Positions 20,646 to 32,070 of a DNA stretch of 64,000 nucleotides are shown piece by piece. The position numbers were made by a program, and so were the translations under genes. The notes below the pieces were generated by a model. The model ran no database searches. It was not told the origin of the DNA and worked only from the letters and a program-made list of their open reading frames with translations. The stretch spans positions 33,117,203 through 33,181,202 of the forward strand of contig NW_022098021.1 in NCBI RefSeq assembly GCF_002288925.2, given 5' to 3'. Source of the stretch: Delphinapterus leucas (lineage: Eukaryota; Chordata; Mammalia; Artiodactyla; Monodontidae). How positions within the stretch are numbered: the first letter of the stretch is position 1; each line of letters opens with the position of its first letter.

Positions 20646-22564
20646 AGTGTCATCTTAATTAGTCTCGGTATCTTTCATCATATTGTTTTTGTGTTTTCCA
20701 GGAACATAAAATTTCTTCAAGCTTTTTGTAGAGTAGAAAATTGTTATTTCTGAAGTGAATGTTGTGAAATGAAAAAAAAAACAACAGTTTTATAAAGAAC
20801 GTAATCTCCTCAGAAATATAGGAAATAATCTTACACAAATACTTCTCTATTGATACTTATTTCTAACTGAATATAAAGACATATACTTACAAGTTTAGAT
20901 GTAAATTTTGGAATATGTTGATAAAATTTCTTTGGGACAACCAGCTGTTTCTGTGGGGGCTTTGAAATGTTCTTTCTCAAAGCAGTGTTAATTAGAAACT
21001 TTTCAGAAGCTCATTAAGTTAGTATATGTTTGTCCTAGGCCCTAATTATTTCTTTATACATTAGATATTTTATGAGATATGCTACTAATTTTTACTTGTC
21101 TTTTTGATATTTTAGAATTGTTAGCTTCGGGTCCCTGGTTAGAAAGGTGTTAGGATGATGAGATTGTAGTTCCTTCTAGGACCTTTGATGAGGCAAAGAA
21201 GTAGGCATTTAGGCATGTTGTAGTCTAGTAAGCTGGCATAGGCTCCCTGTCCACCTGAAGACACTGCCAAGCACACGTTGCTCTTTTGTTATTTAAATTA
21301 TGAACACCAAAAAGGACCACGTATATGTTACTAGTTAGAATACAAAGCATGTGAAATAGGCTCCTTCTCAGTATCCTTTTTCAGTGGCCCTTTCTGCCTG
21401 AGCTGAGAGCCCAAGTTGGTATAAAGGGGCTCCTAGTCTTATTGGTTTCCCATGATCTTTTGTCCAGGCTGCTTGCTGATTTCTCAGTCTGTGTCACTGT
21501 CATCTATGAGCAATAGTGAGATTTCTTCAGGGCTATGTTTATTTGACTTCTTTTCTCAGTTGAGCTTCTTGGGGAGGGATGGGGTAGGTTAATACCCATG
21601 CTCCATCAGAATCTTCTTTCCTTGCTACGTTTGGAAGTTTTACAGGATCAGCATGTACTGTTTCCTTATTTTGGTTGCTGATAAATTTTTTGACTTGATT
21701 TTTCTGGCTGTGGTTGTTTTCTTTGTTTTTACTATTTTTTCCCTTGTTCACTTAATTAGTTACACATCCATCAGAAGTTCTTATGAGCATATATTAATTA
21801 GGTGTTTCTTTGATAATTAAAAATTGATAAATAATAAAGTATTATGTATACCTAATTAATTGCTATACCAATACCATGAAATTTTGGTGCCCTGTTTTGT
21901 GTCTTTGTTTACATCCTTGTTGTTGCAAAGTGATCACCTAACATAACTTATAACTTTGTTGGTAGACATACTTAGCTGCTCTTTGCTACCATTATACTCA
22001 TTACATTTTCTACCAGTTACATAGACAAGGTTTGTTTTGTAGTGATAGTTCACAATTAAATTTTATCTTCATAAAATTAGATGTACATCTTAACAAATTG
22101 AGAGTTTAACAAATTGAAATTTTGATTTGGCATCATGAAAAAGATAATCCAGTGTAGTGGTATAGAATTTAATGGGTACAGGGTAATGAGAAAGGACTTA
22201 ATATTTGAGTGATACATGACAGAAATCATGTATACATACTGAAATCTGATTGAAAATGCAGTAGGGCCTCGAAGTTTTTGCCAGTTTATATTTATGTGAA
22301 TGAACATTTACAATGATATTATTTTAATTAAAATGCAAAAACTGGCCCAAGATAGACCCTTGTAATATTTAGAAAACCGCTCTGTATTAGTTAGATTGAA
22401 GGCTAGGCTGCTGTAATAGAGGCCCCTCATTACAGAGGGCTCAAGAATGTAGCCTCCTTTTCTTCTGTCACAAAACAAAGTGATGGGGAATTTTGCTTTG
22501 TGCTGTCATTTAGGGACCTGGGTTCCTTCCATCTTACTGATTTGTTGTCCTCTTACCCCTGCTA
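20646..22564. other. Intronic stretch, unassigned
   Basis: AT-rich sequence in which I see no exon, RNA gene or clear repeat. The part at about 22385-22564 and its continuation at 22726-22890 may be one unassigned old repeat split by the MER5A copy. Confidence 0.4.
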
Positions 22565-22725
22565 CTTCAAGTGAGGTCCTCAGACCAACAGCATTGGCAT
22601 TACCTCATAGTTTATGTGTAATGTAGAATCTCAGATCTCCACTACAGACTTAGTAAATCAGTACCTGCATTTTAAGAGGATTCTCTCAGTGTTTCTTCTG
22701 TACATTAAAGTTTGAGAAGCACTGC
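22565..22725 (+). mobile_element. MER5A-like hAT MITE
   Basis: The order 'GAGGTCCTCAGACCAACAGCATTGGCATTACCT' in broken form, 'GTAGAATCTCAGATC', 'AGACTTAGTAAATCAG', 'CTGCATTTTAA' and 'ACATTAAAGTTTGAGAAGCA' matches the MER5A consensus as known from mammals. It is moderately diverged. Confidence 0.75.
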
Positions 22726-22889
22726 TCTAGGGCCTTGTCATTGTCATCATGGTCAAAGCCTTATCTGAGTTTCAGGTAACAGGAAAAGGAAAGACAGCAG
22801 AGAGCCATAGAGTCGTTGTTCCCTGTTGGGGAAGGTGGCACACATCATGTCCTTGGTTTCCAAGAACTTTCGTCTCAATCTGCCTGTAA

Positions 22890-23283
22890 GGGATTCTCAG
22901 AAATGTGGTTTAGTTCAGTGATCCTCAAACTATCTGCCAGTTTTAAAAATATCCAGTTTCTCACAGATCAGTAATTTTGTAAACTGTGAAATCTTTCAGC
23001 AATGTCAGATTGCTTCTAAATGCTTACCTCAGTTTCTGTACTTATCCCATCATGGTGCACTAACAAAGAGTTTGAGAATTGGCACTGCACCGACGCATGG
23101 ACACACGGGTCATGTATTCTACCTGGATACACTTTCAATTTTTCACTCAGTGATGCTGTTCAAATTATGGTAATATTACATGAATTGGTATGAATGAATG
23201 AGGCACTGTATTTTTGGCCTTTCGTACTTTTTGATTTGATTTACTTGCTAATATTCTTCTACTTAAAAAATTATATTATTTTA
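22890..23283. other. Intronic stretch, unassigned
   Basis: 'GATCCTCAAACT' at 22920 and 'GTTTGAGAATTGGCAC' near 23070 resemble inverted hAT-type ends, so this may hold another degraded DNA transposon. There is not enough to name it. Confidence 0.3.
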
Positions 23284-23387
23284 CTTAGTTTTTGCCACTC
23301 TGCACGGCTTGCAGGACCTTAGCTCCTGGACCAGGGATTGAACCCAGGTCCCAGCAGTGAAACCACTGGACCACCAGGGAATTCCTG
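23284..23387 (-). mobile_element. CHR-1-like SINE with 18-bp TSD
   Basis: This short 104-bp tRNA-derived SINE contains CTGGACCAGGGATTGAACCC (B-box region read on the minus strand) and ends ACCACTGGACCACCAGGGAATTC. An exact 18-bp duplication, AAAAATTATATTATTTTA, flanks it at 23266-23283 and 23388-23405. The A tail has decayed. Confidence 0.88.
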
Positions 23388-23405
23388 AAAAATTATATTA
23401 TTTTA

Positions 23406-24308
23406 AATGATAATCTTATATTTGTAAAGGACTTCTCAGCTTGCAAAGCCCTCTTTCCCTAATTATATGTCATTCCATAAAAGTAGTATGTATGTATTAT
23501 ATTTGCTTATAAAAGGATATTGTAAGCTTTCCTAGTTTAATCATTTTGCTGATACCTAGTATGGCACGTCAAAGGAGGATGTTCATGTTTGTTATGAGAT
23601 ACCTTTCTAATGTATTTTGTAACTTTCTTATACTTTTAGTTATGAATTAATACGAACTAATATTAATTTACAATTGGTGTTATGAGACTTACCTGTGTCA
23701 TTATCATATTGGCTTGACATGGTTTGAATTATTCCTGCCTCAACAGGTTTTTATGGAAAATAAAATTGAATTGGACTGTTGGTAGTCTTTTAAAATGTTT
23801 TACCTTATCACAATAACTTTCATGTGTAAATTGAATTATTTATAGTTATTGGTAATGCTTTATGCAAAAGTATATTTTTAAAATGTATGATTATGTATTT
23901 CTACATATTAAAGACACATACTTTTAAAGTGGAAAGTAGCCTAATGTTTGACTAAATGTTTTTGTTATATTCAACATGCTTGTTGTTGTTTTGGCCTGCC
24001 CACTGTTGTCCTGCAGCACCAATTTTTTTCCCCTCTAAGTACCCAGTGTACATGAACTAATAGGTCAGCAGAAAGTCTGCATAGTGAAATTGCCTAGAAA
24101 CAGGCTTGCAAGCTTGAATCAATTTGTTTGAAACTGAGATTAATAAATTACATGGTTTTGAATAGTTAAAAGTCTATATTAGAATTATTAATTAGAATTA
24201 GATAATTAGAATTATATCACAAAACTGGATTATCATGAGGGATTACTGAGGAAAAAATATTACAAAAACACTACTATGTACCCTTGATCTTCAGTTAGAG
24301 TTAGACCT
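23406..24308. other. Intronic stretch, unassigned
   Basis: AT-rich. I see no exon, RNA gene or recognisable repeat in it. Confidence 0.4.
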
Positions 24309-24432
24309 ACTTTTTTTTTTTTGGCTGTGCTCTTGCAACTTGTGGGACCTTAATTCCCCGACCAGGGATCAAACCCAGGCCCTCAGCAGTGAGAGTGCGA
24401 AGTCCTAATCACTGGACTGCCAAGGAATTTCC
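24309..24432 (-). mobile_element. CHR-1-like SINE
   Basis: A T run (24311-24322) is followed by GGCTGTGCTCTTGCAACTTG, then CCCCGACCAGGGATCAAACC, then CTAATCACTGGACTGCCAAGGAATT. The flanks TTAGACCTACTT (left) and TTATACCTATTT (right) could be a decayed target-site duplication. Confidence 0.83.
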
Positions 24433-24451
24433 AAATTTATACCTATTTCTT

Positions 24452-24720
24452 GAGAAGCAGTATGGTTGGTGGTTAAGACAAGGGCTCTGAAGTCCAAGTC
24501 TCTTGAGCCAGGGTCAATCCTGGTTCTGCCACTGAGCAGCTGTAAGCCTGATCACAGTAATTAACTGCTTGCTGCCTCAGTTTCCTCATCTGTTAAATGG
24601 TGTCAATTGTAGCACCTATCCCATAGTATAGTTACGAGGATTAGTGAGTTAATACACACAAAGTGTTTAGAACATTGCTTGTCATATGCTAAATGCTCAG
24701 TAAATACTTGCAGTTCTTCC
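24452..24720 (+). repeat. MIR SINE, nearly complete
   Basis: The full MIR order is readable: tRNA-like head (GTGGTTAAGACA, GGGTCAATCCTGGTTCTGCC), core (CTCAGTTTCCTCATCTGTTA, AATGGTGTCAAT), 'GAGGATTAGTGAGTTAATAC' and tail 'ATGCTCAGTAAATACTTG'. At about 270 bp it is among the best-preserved old repeats in the window. Confidence 0.88.
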
Positions 24721-25118
24721 TATTGTATGTTAAGCCTGGACTCTCATAACTTAGGTGATTTGCACATATATGGATTTCTGATATTGTTTCACTTTTGGGA
24801 AAAGCTGTCCTTTACTCTGTTTTAGAATACATTATATAGTCTCTAAAAGGGATCCTTTGATAAAGAAAAAAATCTTTATGTCAAGGATTTTGAATCTCTT
24901 AAGTATATTCTTATCATTTGGTAATCTTATAAATAATTAGTGTTTCAAGTTAAAGATAAAATTGTAGAGATAGAATATTTATTTCATATAATATTTAATT
25001 ATTTCATTTGTAAAGGAAGAATAGAAAGACATTTGAGAGAGGAAACTCAATATGCAGTCTCTTATTATGGATTTGAATTTAGTAAGTATTTGCCTTTATT
25101 TTTGTAAATAAGGTTTTT

Positions 25119-25414
25119 TTTTTTTTTTAATTTTATTTATTTATTTATTTTTGGCTGTGTTGGGTCTATGTTTCTGTGTGAGGGCTTTCTCTAGTTGCGG
25201 CGAGCAGGGGCCACTCTTCATCGCAGTGCGCGGGCCTCTCACTGTCGCGGCCTCTCTTGTTGTGGAGCACAAGCTCCAGACGCGCAGGCTCAGTAGTTGT
25301 GGCTTATGGGCCTAGTTGCTCCGTGTCATGTGGGACCTTCCCAGACTAGGGCTTGAACCTGTGTCCTTTGCACTGGCAGGCAGATTCTCAACCACTGCAC
25401 CACCAGGGAAGCCG
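25119..25414 (-). mobile_element. CHR-2-type SINE with 15-bp TSD
   Basis: Reverse-orientation SINE of about 296 bp with a T-rich tail, (TTTA)n and an extended body (GGCTGTGTTGGGTC, GTTGCGGCGAGCAGGGGCC). It shares CGGGCCTCTCACTG and the CACCAGGGAAGCC end with the other CHR-2 copies. The duplication GTAAATAAGGTTTTT flanks it at 25104-25118 and 25415-25429. Confidence 0.88.
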
Positions 25415-25597
25415 GTAAATAAGGTTTTTACTTGAGTAATGAGATGTCCTCCTCAAAAATTAAATGTTTGGAATCAGCTATGTAATATGTAAATTTATGG
25501 GACAATATAATTTTTTTTAAATTAAATACATTTTGAGAGAGGTATCTTCTGAGTCTAGTTTTTGAAGAAAGAAAGATTGTGTAGCTTTACCTTAAGT

Positions 25598-25792
25598 AGG
25601 GGGTTGGCAAACTATGGCCCGTGGGCCAAATTTGGCCTGCTGCTTGTTTCTGTAAAGTTTTATTGGAACACAACCAGACCACGCTTTTGGGCCGTGGGAC
25701 AGATTTGAGTAGTTGTGACAGAGATCATATGGCCTCAAAAACCTACAATTTTTACTCTATGACCCTTCATAGAAAAAGTTTGCTGGTCTCTG
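25598..25792. mobile_element. hAT-type MITE with 8-bp TSD
   Basis: Terminal inverted repeats AGGGGGTTGGCAAACT (left) and CAGAGACCAGCAAACT (right, inverted) are flanked by exact 8-bp CCTTAAGT (25590-25597 and 25793-25800). The inside, with GGCCCGTGGGCCAAATTTGG and 'GTTTTATTGGAACACA', is a common mammalian hAT MITE; I do not assign the exact family. Confidence 0.8.
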
Positions 25793-25800
25793 CCTTAAGT

Positions 25801-26984
25801 AATTAGTAAAATAGTCCATTATTACTTAGAAAACACTGAAGTTTGCACAACTAGTACATGTTACTTGTCCAATATTTGGCAAAAATAACTTTCCAAAACA
25901 ACGACAGTTCTTGTTCTTGTCCTCACTACTAATGATTGGTATGAATGGTGCTGGCTCACAGATTAGTAAATCCTCACTATTTGATAGGAATGTGCCGGTA
26001 CTTGCAATGGGGCTTTCTATCAAATACAGAATTGTCAGGTGTTTTTGAAATGGTCTAATGATTTTAATAGACCTTTTCCGTTATGTCCTAGGACAGGTAG
26101 AAATCCTTCATTGGTTTCAAATGAGAATTTCTATCACAGCTGGACAACTTTTGGATTTTATAGAAAACCTAGAGCACAGGTAGTTTTTAATCAAATCAGT
26201 ATTGCTGAAGGGAAGGAAACGGTGTGAGGTTGAAAAACCTCTTAAAACATATCAATCCTGAGTAAAATATAAAAGTTTGTCTTTAAATAAAATATATGTG
26301 GTAGCCAATCATTTAAATTAGCCTGATTTATCTGTAACAAGCTGATTATTTTAGGTTAGAAATTGAACTTATGAAAAAAATAACTCCATGCCTTGATTTG
26401 ACAAAGTTGGTGAAGTTTTCTAACAGTGGTCCAGGGACTAGGCATGAACAGTCTAATATAAAATGCAATTTTTCAATATCTGTTGCCATCCTCATTCATA
26501 TTTTTCCGTTTTGGAAATGTGTCCTCACACTTGTAGAATTACCAGTCCCACCATGTAGATTTAATGTTTGCTGGGATCCAGTGCACAATATCCATTTTTT
26601 GACATTACTTTGATTACAGAAGTTACTGTTTCATCAGAACTTTTACATTTCATCTAACTACTTTGGTGTACTGGGGCTATAACTAATATGGTGATTATAA
26701 GCAAACATGCCGTTTAACAAATGTAACCAACTAACAGGCAAATGCCATTATTGAGAAAACTGGGCCTTGAATTCTAGCTAAGTTAAACATACCAAGGCAA
26801 TCTTTATAGTTCATCCACACAAATAATATAATAATTTTGAAGAATACATTAGTTTTTCTGTACAAATCATGATTAATTTTATATGTCAAATTGTGAGATG
26901 TAAACAAATAAAATTGCTTCCTTTTCTCAAATGGCCAAACTTTGTATGGATGACTTGGTGGATCTCCTGGGAACCACCCTGGTC
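25801..26984. other. Intronic stretch, unassigned
   Basis: No exon with coding character, RNA gene or recognisable repeat. Short open frames here (for example 26371-26613) have no family resemblance and no exon context. Confidence 0.4.
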
Positions 26985-27110
26985 CAGAGACCCATGGGAA
27001 GTTTTAAATCAGGGCAATGAAAAGATCAGATTTGCTGGGTTTAAAAAGATCACTCTGGCTTTTATTTCAAGCATGGGTTAATTGTCAGGCAGGGACAATT
27101 TGAAGAAAAA
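26985..27110 (-). repeat. L2 fragment
   Basis: 'GGGAAGTTTTAAATCAGGGC', 'AAAAGATCAGATTTGCTGGG' and 'AAAAAGATCACTCTGGCTTT' follow the reverse complement of the L2 3' region. Confidence 0.65.
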
Positions 27111-27837
27111 CAGTCTTTAGAGGTAAATGTCATCAATAAATTTTTTCTTAGTTCCCTTAAGAATTGAAGAAATGGAAAACTCTGGTTGGCTGTCCGTGTC
27201 TTTGACTTGTCTCCCTACCCTACTCTGCCCCAGTTTAAAACTAAAATCAGTTAATACTGTTTACTCTGTCAGTGTTAGTGCTGGTTGTTTCTTGGTGTCC
27301 TTTCATAAGGGTTTATAAGTTTGTTGGATGCCTAAAAAATTGTGCTTTGTAAGTTGATAAGTAGTGATTTAAGATTTAACATGGTGTGATGTCAAGTTAT
27401 GGCAAAAATGACCTACTTTATTTCAACTGATCCCTTCAATAAATAACGTATCTCTCTAAGTGTAAAGGAAGATGAGGAAGTCCATAATATGGTTTTTAGA
27501 TCTAAATTTCTGAAAAGTAGTAGGGACATTATTTTTCTTAACTGATCAACCACTAATTCCATTCTTATTTTAGTGCTATTTCCAGGCCAATATGTGAGTG
27601 AAGCTATATTTAAAACATTCGTTTAATAAGTAGATATTTATTAAGCAAGACTTTCTTTTCTTTCAAGATCTGAATTTCTTTTTGAAGAAATTATTTTGTG
27701 AATGCCTTTTCTGGTATTTTTCTTTGGTTTGAAAGTTACCGTTGTAATGTTGAGCACATGTATGATTGTGTGCATATGTAGAATTCTTTGAACCAGTCTT
27801 TATATTACTTTCTACCTTTTTACCTTTATTTATTTAC
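27111..27837. other. Intronic stretch, unassigned
   Basis: AT-rich sequence without an exon, RNA gene or repeat that I can name. Confidence 0.35.
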
Positions 27838-29072
27838 TGTTCCATCTGTTGTCTGCTGCAGTCTGGCTTGCGCTTCTTCCATGCTACTGAAATGCTTTCG
27901 CTGAGGTTACCAGTGACCTCCCAGTGAAGTATATTTCAGGCCTTTCCTTACTGACCTCTGCTACATGGGATAGTATTGGTCAACCTACTTGAAATTCACT
28001 ATTCCTTATATCCCCTAACACTGCAGAATTCTTGTTCTCTTCATCCCTTTCTGATTATTCATTTGCTGTCTTTTTATGGTATTCTTGTCCCGCCCTTCTC
28101 TGCCTTTTCTTATCTTTCCTGTTGGTACTACCAAAACTATGTCTTTGTTCCACTTTCTCATTCTTTTTACTTTAACTGATAAATCTCATTTGTTTTCATA
28201 TTGAAACTATTTTTATATGCTAATGATTCCTAATGCCTAGGCCTGTATTTGAAAAGGCACCCTTGTATATGAAACACTTGCTACTTAACTAGGTATCACA
28301 GAGGCACTTCAAACTCCCCATGCCTCTAACTGTGCTTCTCTTTCCCACTTCTTCTCTTTACACTTTGTCTTAGTTTGTGGCACACTCATCTTACCAGTCA
28401 CATGGGAGTCATTTTTGACTCATACCATTCTCTTACATTTAAATTAGGTGTTGGTCCTGCCAGTTTACCTTCTAAATATTATTCCACTTCAGGCCTTCAT
28501 TCTTGGGAACACATTAGTAGCCTCCTCACTGTTTTTTTTGTTTCCTCTTTTAAATCCATTTTTTCTATGGCTGTTAGTATGAGTTATCTAAAATGGTTGT
28601 CTAATCTTCAGATCTCTTGTTACATACAGGATGAACACTGTCTTCCTTACACAGGTTTACATGGCCTCTTGTTCTTTCTCCAGCTTCCTTTCTTGCTCCT
28701 CTCTTCCTGTAGTGTGTGCTGTAACAACATCAACCTGCTTGTGAATCTTTTGTGTACATGGTATCTCGTGTCCTGCCATTGTACCATTTCTCATAATGCT
28801 TTTCTCCATTTGAGTTCACTCTTGCCTATCATTTTAAGCTGTCACCTGTTACTGGACTTCTTTTCTGATGGGAGGTCCTTCCTCTGAGCTCTTGTAACAT
28901 TCTGGCTCTAACTCATTGGGTTATAATTATTTGTATGTGTCTCTTCAGGTTAATTAAACATCACTGGAACTGAACTTATTCGAGGTCAGTGACCATGTTC
29001 CTTTCATCTTTGAATTCCCAGGACTAAGAACAATGTCTGTCACAGAGTAGGGAGTCAACAAATGTTTACTGA
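27838..29072 (+). repeat. L2 LINE relic
   Basis: L2 landmarks in forward order include 'GAGGTTACCAGTGACCTCCC', 'AGGCACTTCAAACTCCCCAT', 'ATGGGAGTCATTTTTGACTC', 'AGTAGCCTCCTCACTG', 'TACATGGCCTCTTGTTCTTT' and a 3' end 'AGTGACCATGTTCC...AACAAATGTTTACTGAATAAA' in broken form. The translations are riddled with stops. The + strand L1 fragment at 29083 inserted at its end. Confidence 0.7.
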
Positions 29073-29082
29073 ATAAAGTGAT

Positions 29083-29463
29083 TAGATTTATATCATGTGA
29101 TATCACTTATATGTGGAATCTAAAAAAAAAAATAGTTCAAATGAACTTATTTGCAAAACAGAAATAGAGTCACAGAAGTAGAAAACAACTTATGGTTACC
29201 AGGGCCGTAATGGAGGGTAGGGGTAAGTTGGGAGATTGGGGTTGACATATTCACACTACTGTATATAAAATAGATAACTAATAAGGACCTACTGTATAGC
29301 ACAGGGAACTCTACTCAATACTCTGTAATGACATGTATGGGAAAAGAATCTAAAAAAGAGCAGATATATGTATAACTGATTTTGTTGTACAGCAGCAAAA
29401 CTAACACAACAGAAACTAACACAGCATTGTAAATCAATTGTACTCCAATAAAATTAAAAAAAG
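29083..29463 (+). mobile_element. L1 3' end, 5'-truncated, sense orientation
   Basis: 381 bp of L1 3' UTR ends ATTGTACTCCAATAAAATT plus an A-rich tail. A 10-bp duplication, ATAAAGTGAT, flanks it at 29073-29082 and 29464-29473. It is one of only two L1 pieces I found on the same strand as TDRD3, both short. Confidence 0.85.
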
Positions 29464-30244
29464 ATAAAGTGATCGGACTTTTCTTTTTAAATTTCAGCAT
29501 GATTAACATACATTATAATGTGCAGCTTTTAAGTGTTTAGTGCAATAGGTTTTGATAGTTGTATAGCAGCCACCATCCCAAACAAGAGATAAAACATTTC
29601 CATCACCCAAGAAAGCTTTCTCATGCTTTGTCCTTTCCACTGGCCTGTTGCCCCCAGGTCATCTTTTTCTGACATCTGTCATCCTGAATTTTTTCCTGTA
29701 ATTGGACATCATAAAAATGGAGTATTTTTTGTCTGAATTTTTAGAATCTTAACATAATGATTTTGAGATTCATTCATGTTCTTGCCTGTAGCAGTAGTTC
29801 ATTATTTTTTTATTGTTGAGTAGTACTACATGTTTGAGTATAGCATAATTTTTAAGTCATTTTCCTCTTGATAGACATTCTGGCTGTTCCTAGTTTCCGG
29901 TTATTAGGAATAAGACTGTGACCATTCTTGTACAAGTGTTTTTTTGTGGGCGTGTGTTTTCATTTCTCTTGGATAAAATATCAAGGAGTGGAAATAGTTG
30001 CCCATAGGGTAGACTTATGTTTACCTTTATTTCCAAAGTGGCTGTGACATTTTACACTCCAGCCAACAATGTACGAGAGTTCTGGTTTCTCTATTTCCTC
30101 ACCAGTGTTTTCAGTCCTTTTAATTTTAGCGATTCATGCTTGAGTGAAATGATATCACATTGTGGTTTTAATGTGCATTTGCTTGATGACTGAAGATGTT
30201 GAGTATGCTTTCATGTGCTTATTGGCTGTTTGTATACATTCTTT

Positions 30245-30556
30245 GTAAAAAATTGTATCGAAGTATAGTTGATTTATAATGTGTTAATTTCTGCTGTACA
30301 GCAAAGTGATTCAGCTATATGTGTGTATATATATATATATTTTTTTTTGTATTCTTTTCCATTATGGTTTATCACAGGATATTGAATATAGATCCCTGTG
30401 CTATACAATAGGACCTTGTTGTTTATCCATCCTGTATATACTAATTTGCATCTGCTAATTGCAAACTCCCAATCCTTCCCTCTCTCACCCCCCTGCCCCC
30501 TCACCAGCAACCACAAATCTGTTCTCTATTTCTGTGAGTCTGTGTCGTAAATATGT
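30245..30556 (-). mobile_element. L1 3' UTR fragment nested in ancient L1
   Basis: Reverse-orientation artiodactyl L1 3' UTR (GTATAGTTGATTTATAATGT, CACAGGATATTGAATATAGA, CCTTGTTGTTTATCCATCC). The flanks GTATACATTCTTT (30232-30244) and GTATATATTCTCT (30557-30569) form a 13-bp duplication with two transitions. It contains a short (TA)n at about 30326-30340. Confidence 0.8.
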
Positions 30557-30623
30557 GTATATATTCTCTTTTGAAGTATCTATTTGAGTCTTTTGCCTAT
30601 TTTTTTAAAAATTGGATTGTTGG

Positions 30624-30833
30624 ATTTTTTTTTTTGTTGTTGTTGTACGCGGGCCTCTCACTGTTGTGGCCTCTCCCGTTGCGGAGCACAGGCTCCGGAC
30701 GCGCAGGCTCAGCGGCCATGGCTCACGGGCCCAGCCAATACGCGGCATGTGGGATCTTCCCGGACTGGGGCAAGAACCCGTTTCTCCTGCATCGGCAGGC
30801 GGACTCTCAACCACTGCGCCACCAGGGAAGACC
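30624..30833 (-). mobile_element. CHR-2-type SINE, first of a pair
   Basis: Reverse SINE of 210 bp with the complete GC-rich body (GCGCAGGCTCAGCGGCCATG). GGATTGTTGG occurs at 30614-30623 and 30834-30843. The second CHR-2 follows directly after that second copy of the target. Confidence 0.9.
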
Positions 30834-30843
30834 GGATTGTTGG

Positions 30844-31029
30844 TTTTTTTTTTTTTTTTGCGTTACGTGGGCCTCTCGCTGTTGTGGCCTCTCCCGTTGT
30901 GGAGCACAGGCTCCGGATGCACGGGCCCAGCCGCTCTGCGGCATGTGGGATCTTCCTGGACCGGGGCACGAACCCGTGTCCCCTGCATCGGCAGGTGGAC
31001 TCTCAACCACTGCGCCACCAGGGAAGCCC
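30844..31029 (-). mobile_element. CHR-2-type SINE, second of a pair, deletion subtype
   Basis: Reverse SINE of 186 bp. Compared with its neighbour it lacks about 25 bp in the body (CTCCGGATGCACGGGCCCAG joins directly), so it is not a simple duplicate. GGATTGTTGG flanks it at 30834-30843 and 31030-31039. Internally deleted CHR-2 subfamilies are known from cetaceans. Confidence 0.9.
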
Positions 31030-31720
31030 GGATTGTTGGATTTTTAATATTGATTTGTAGAAGTTGTTTATATGTTCTAGATACAAATCTTTTGACTGAT
31101 ACACATACTATGAATACTTTTTCCATCTATGGGTTTTCAATTTATTTTCACTAATGTTATTTTTTGATATTAGAAATGTTTAGTTTTGGTGAAGATCAAT
31201 TTTATCATTTTTTTCTTTTATGATTATTGCGTTTTATGACCTGTCCAAGAATTGTTGCCTATCTTAAGTTTGTGAAAGTGCTCTAAAATTTGCTTGCAGA
31301 AGCTTTAGGGTTATATTTAGGTATATGACCAAATGAATTTTGGTGTGTGGAGTGGGAAAGAGGCTGAGTTTTATTTATTTATTTTTTTATTCAGGATTCA
31401 GTTTTTTCAGTAACATTTGTTAAAAAGATTTTCTTTCCCTATTGGATTGACTTGGCGTTTTGGTTGAAGATCTGTTGACCATATTTTGTGCATCTATATT
31501 TAGTTTCTATTCTGTGTCATTGTTTTGTCTGACTAACCTCATGCCAATATCACAGTCTTGATGAATGAAGCTTTATAGTAGTGCTGATATCAATTAGTGC
31601 AAGTTTTCATCTCTTCTTTCAGTATAATTTGCCTGTTCTTGATCCTTTGCATTTCCATATGAATTTTAGAATCAGCTTACCTATTTATTGAACAAAGCTT
31701 GCTGGAACTTATGATAGTTA

Positions 31721-32070
31721 GAAAATGATGGTAGTGTAGTTAACAGCCTCCAAAATCGCCTCTCAAACTATACGTAAGAAAATTCTATGTAAAAGCTTAC
31801 TCTCAACATTATGTGAAGGTGGAGAATGCTGAAACTATTAAATAGCTGAGGGTAAGAAAGAAAGTTAACAAACACCAGTACCATTGTTCCACACATTCCC
31901 ACTTCAAACTTGTCCCACTGTGGGGCTTGATGATTCAGGGCTATAGGGAAAGCAGAGGAGAGATGCCAGTGGCTTGAGGGTGAAACCAGAAAGATGAAAT
32001 CTACCCTAAAACTGAAAATACTAAAGTAACTTGACATGTCAGGAAGGTATTTCAAATTATGCATATATTA
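31721..32070. other. Intronic stretch, unassigned
   Basis: No exon or named repeat recognised. It leads directly into the 40-bp tandem repeat. Confidence 0.35.

Larger units (their letters stand above)
29490..31720 (-). repeat. Ancient L1 (L1M-type) relic, interrupted by three younger insertions
   Basis: The old L1 3' UTR (ACATACATTATAATGTGCAG, 'CCATCACCCAAGAAAGCTTT') leads into the ORF2 C-terminal region in reverse. It resembles the young copies ('CAAAGTGGCTGTGACATTTT' against their 'CATAGTGGCTGTATCAATTT') but is far more diverged. It is split by an L1 3' UTR (30245-30556) and two CHR-2 SINEs (30624-31029), after which old sequence resumes to about 31720. Confidence 0.75.

Noticed and set aside
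25010..25090. Possible short exon near GAAGAATAGAAAGAC ending before GTAAGTA
   Set aside because: A donor-like GTAAGTA is present, but the upstream reading has stops in useful frames, no convincing acceptor, and no match to the expected TDRD3 exon 2.
30553..31154. Several overlapping open frames of 158-180 codons on both strands
   Set aside because: They read through two CHR-2 SINEs; the repeated peptide text (for example GLSLLWPLP) is SINE sequence.
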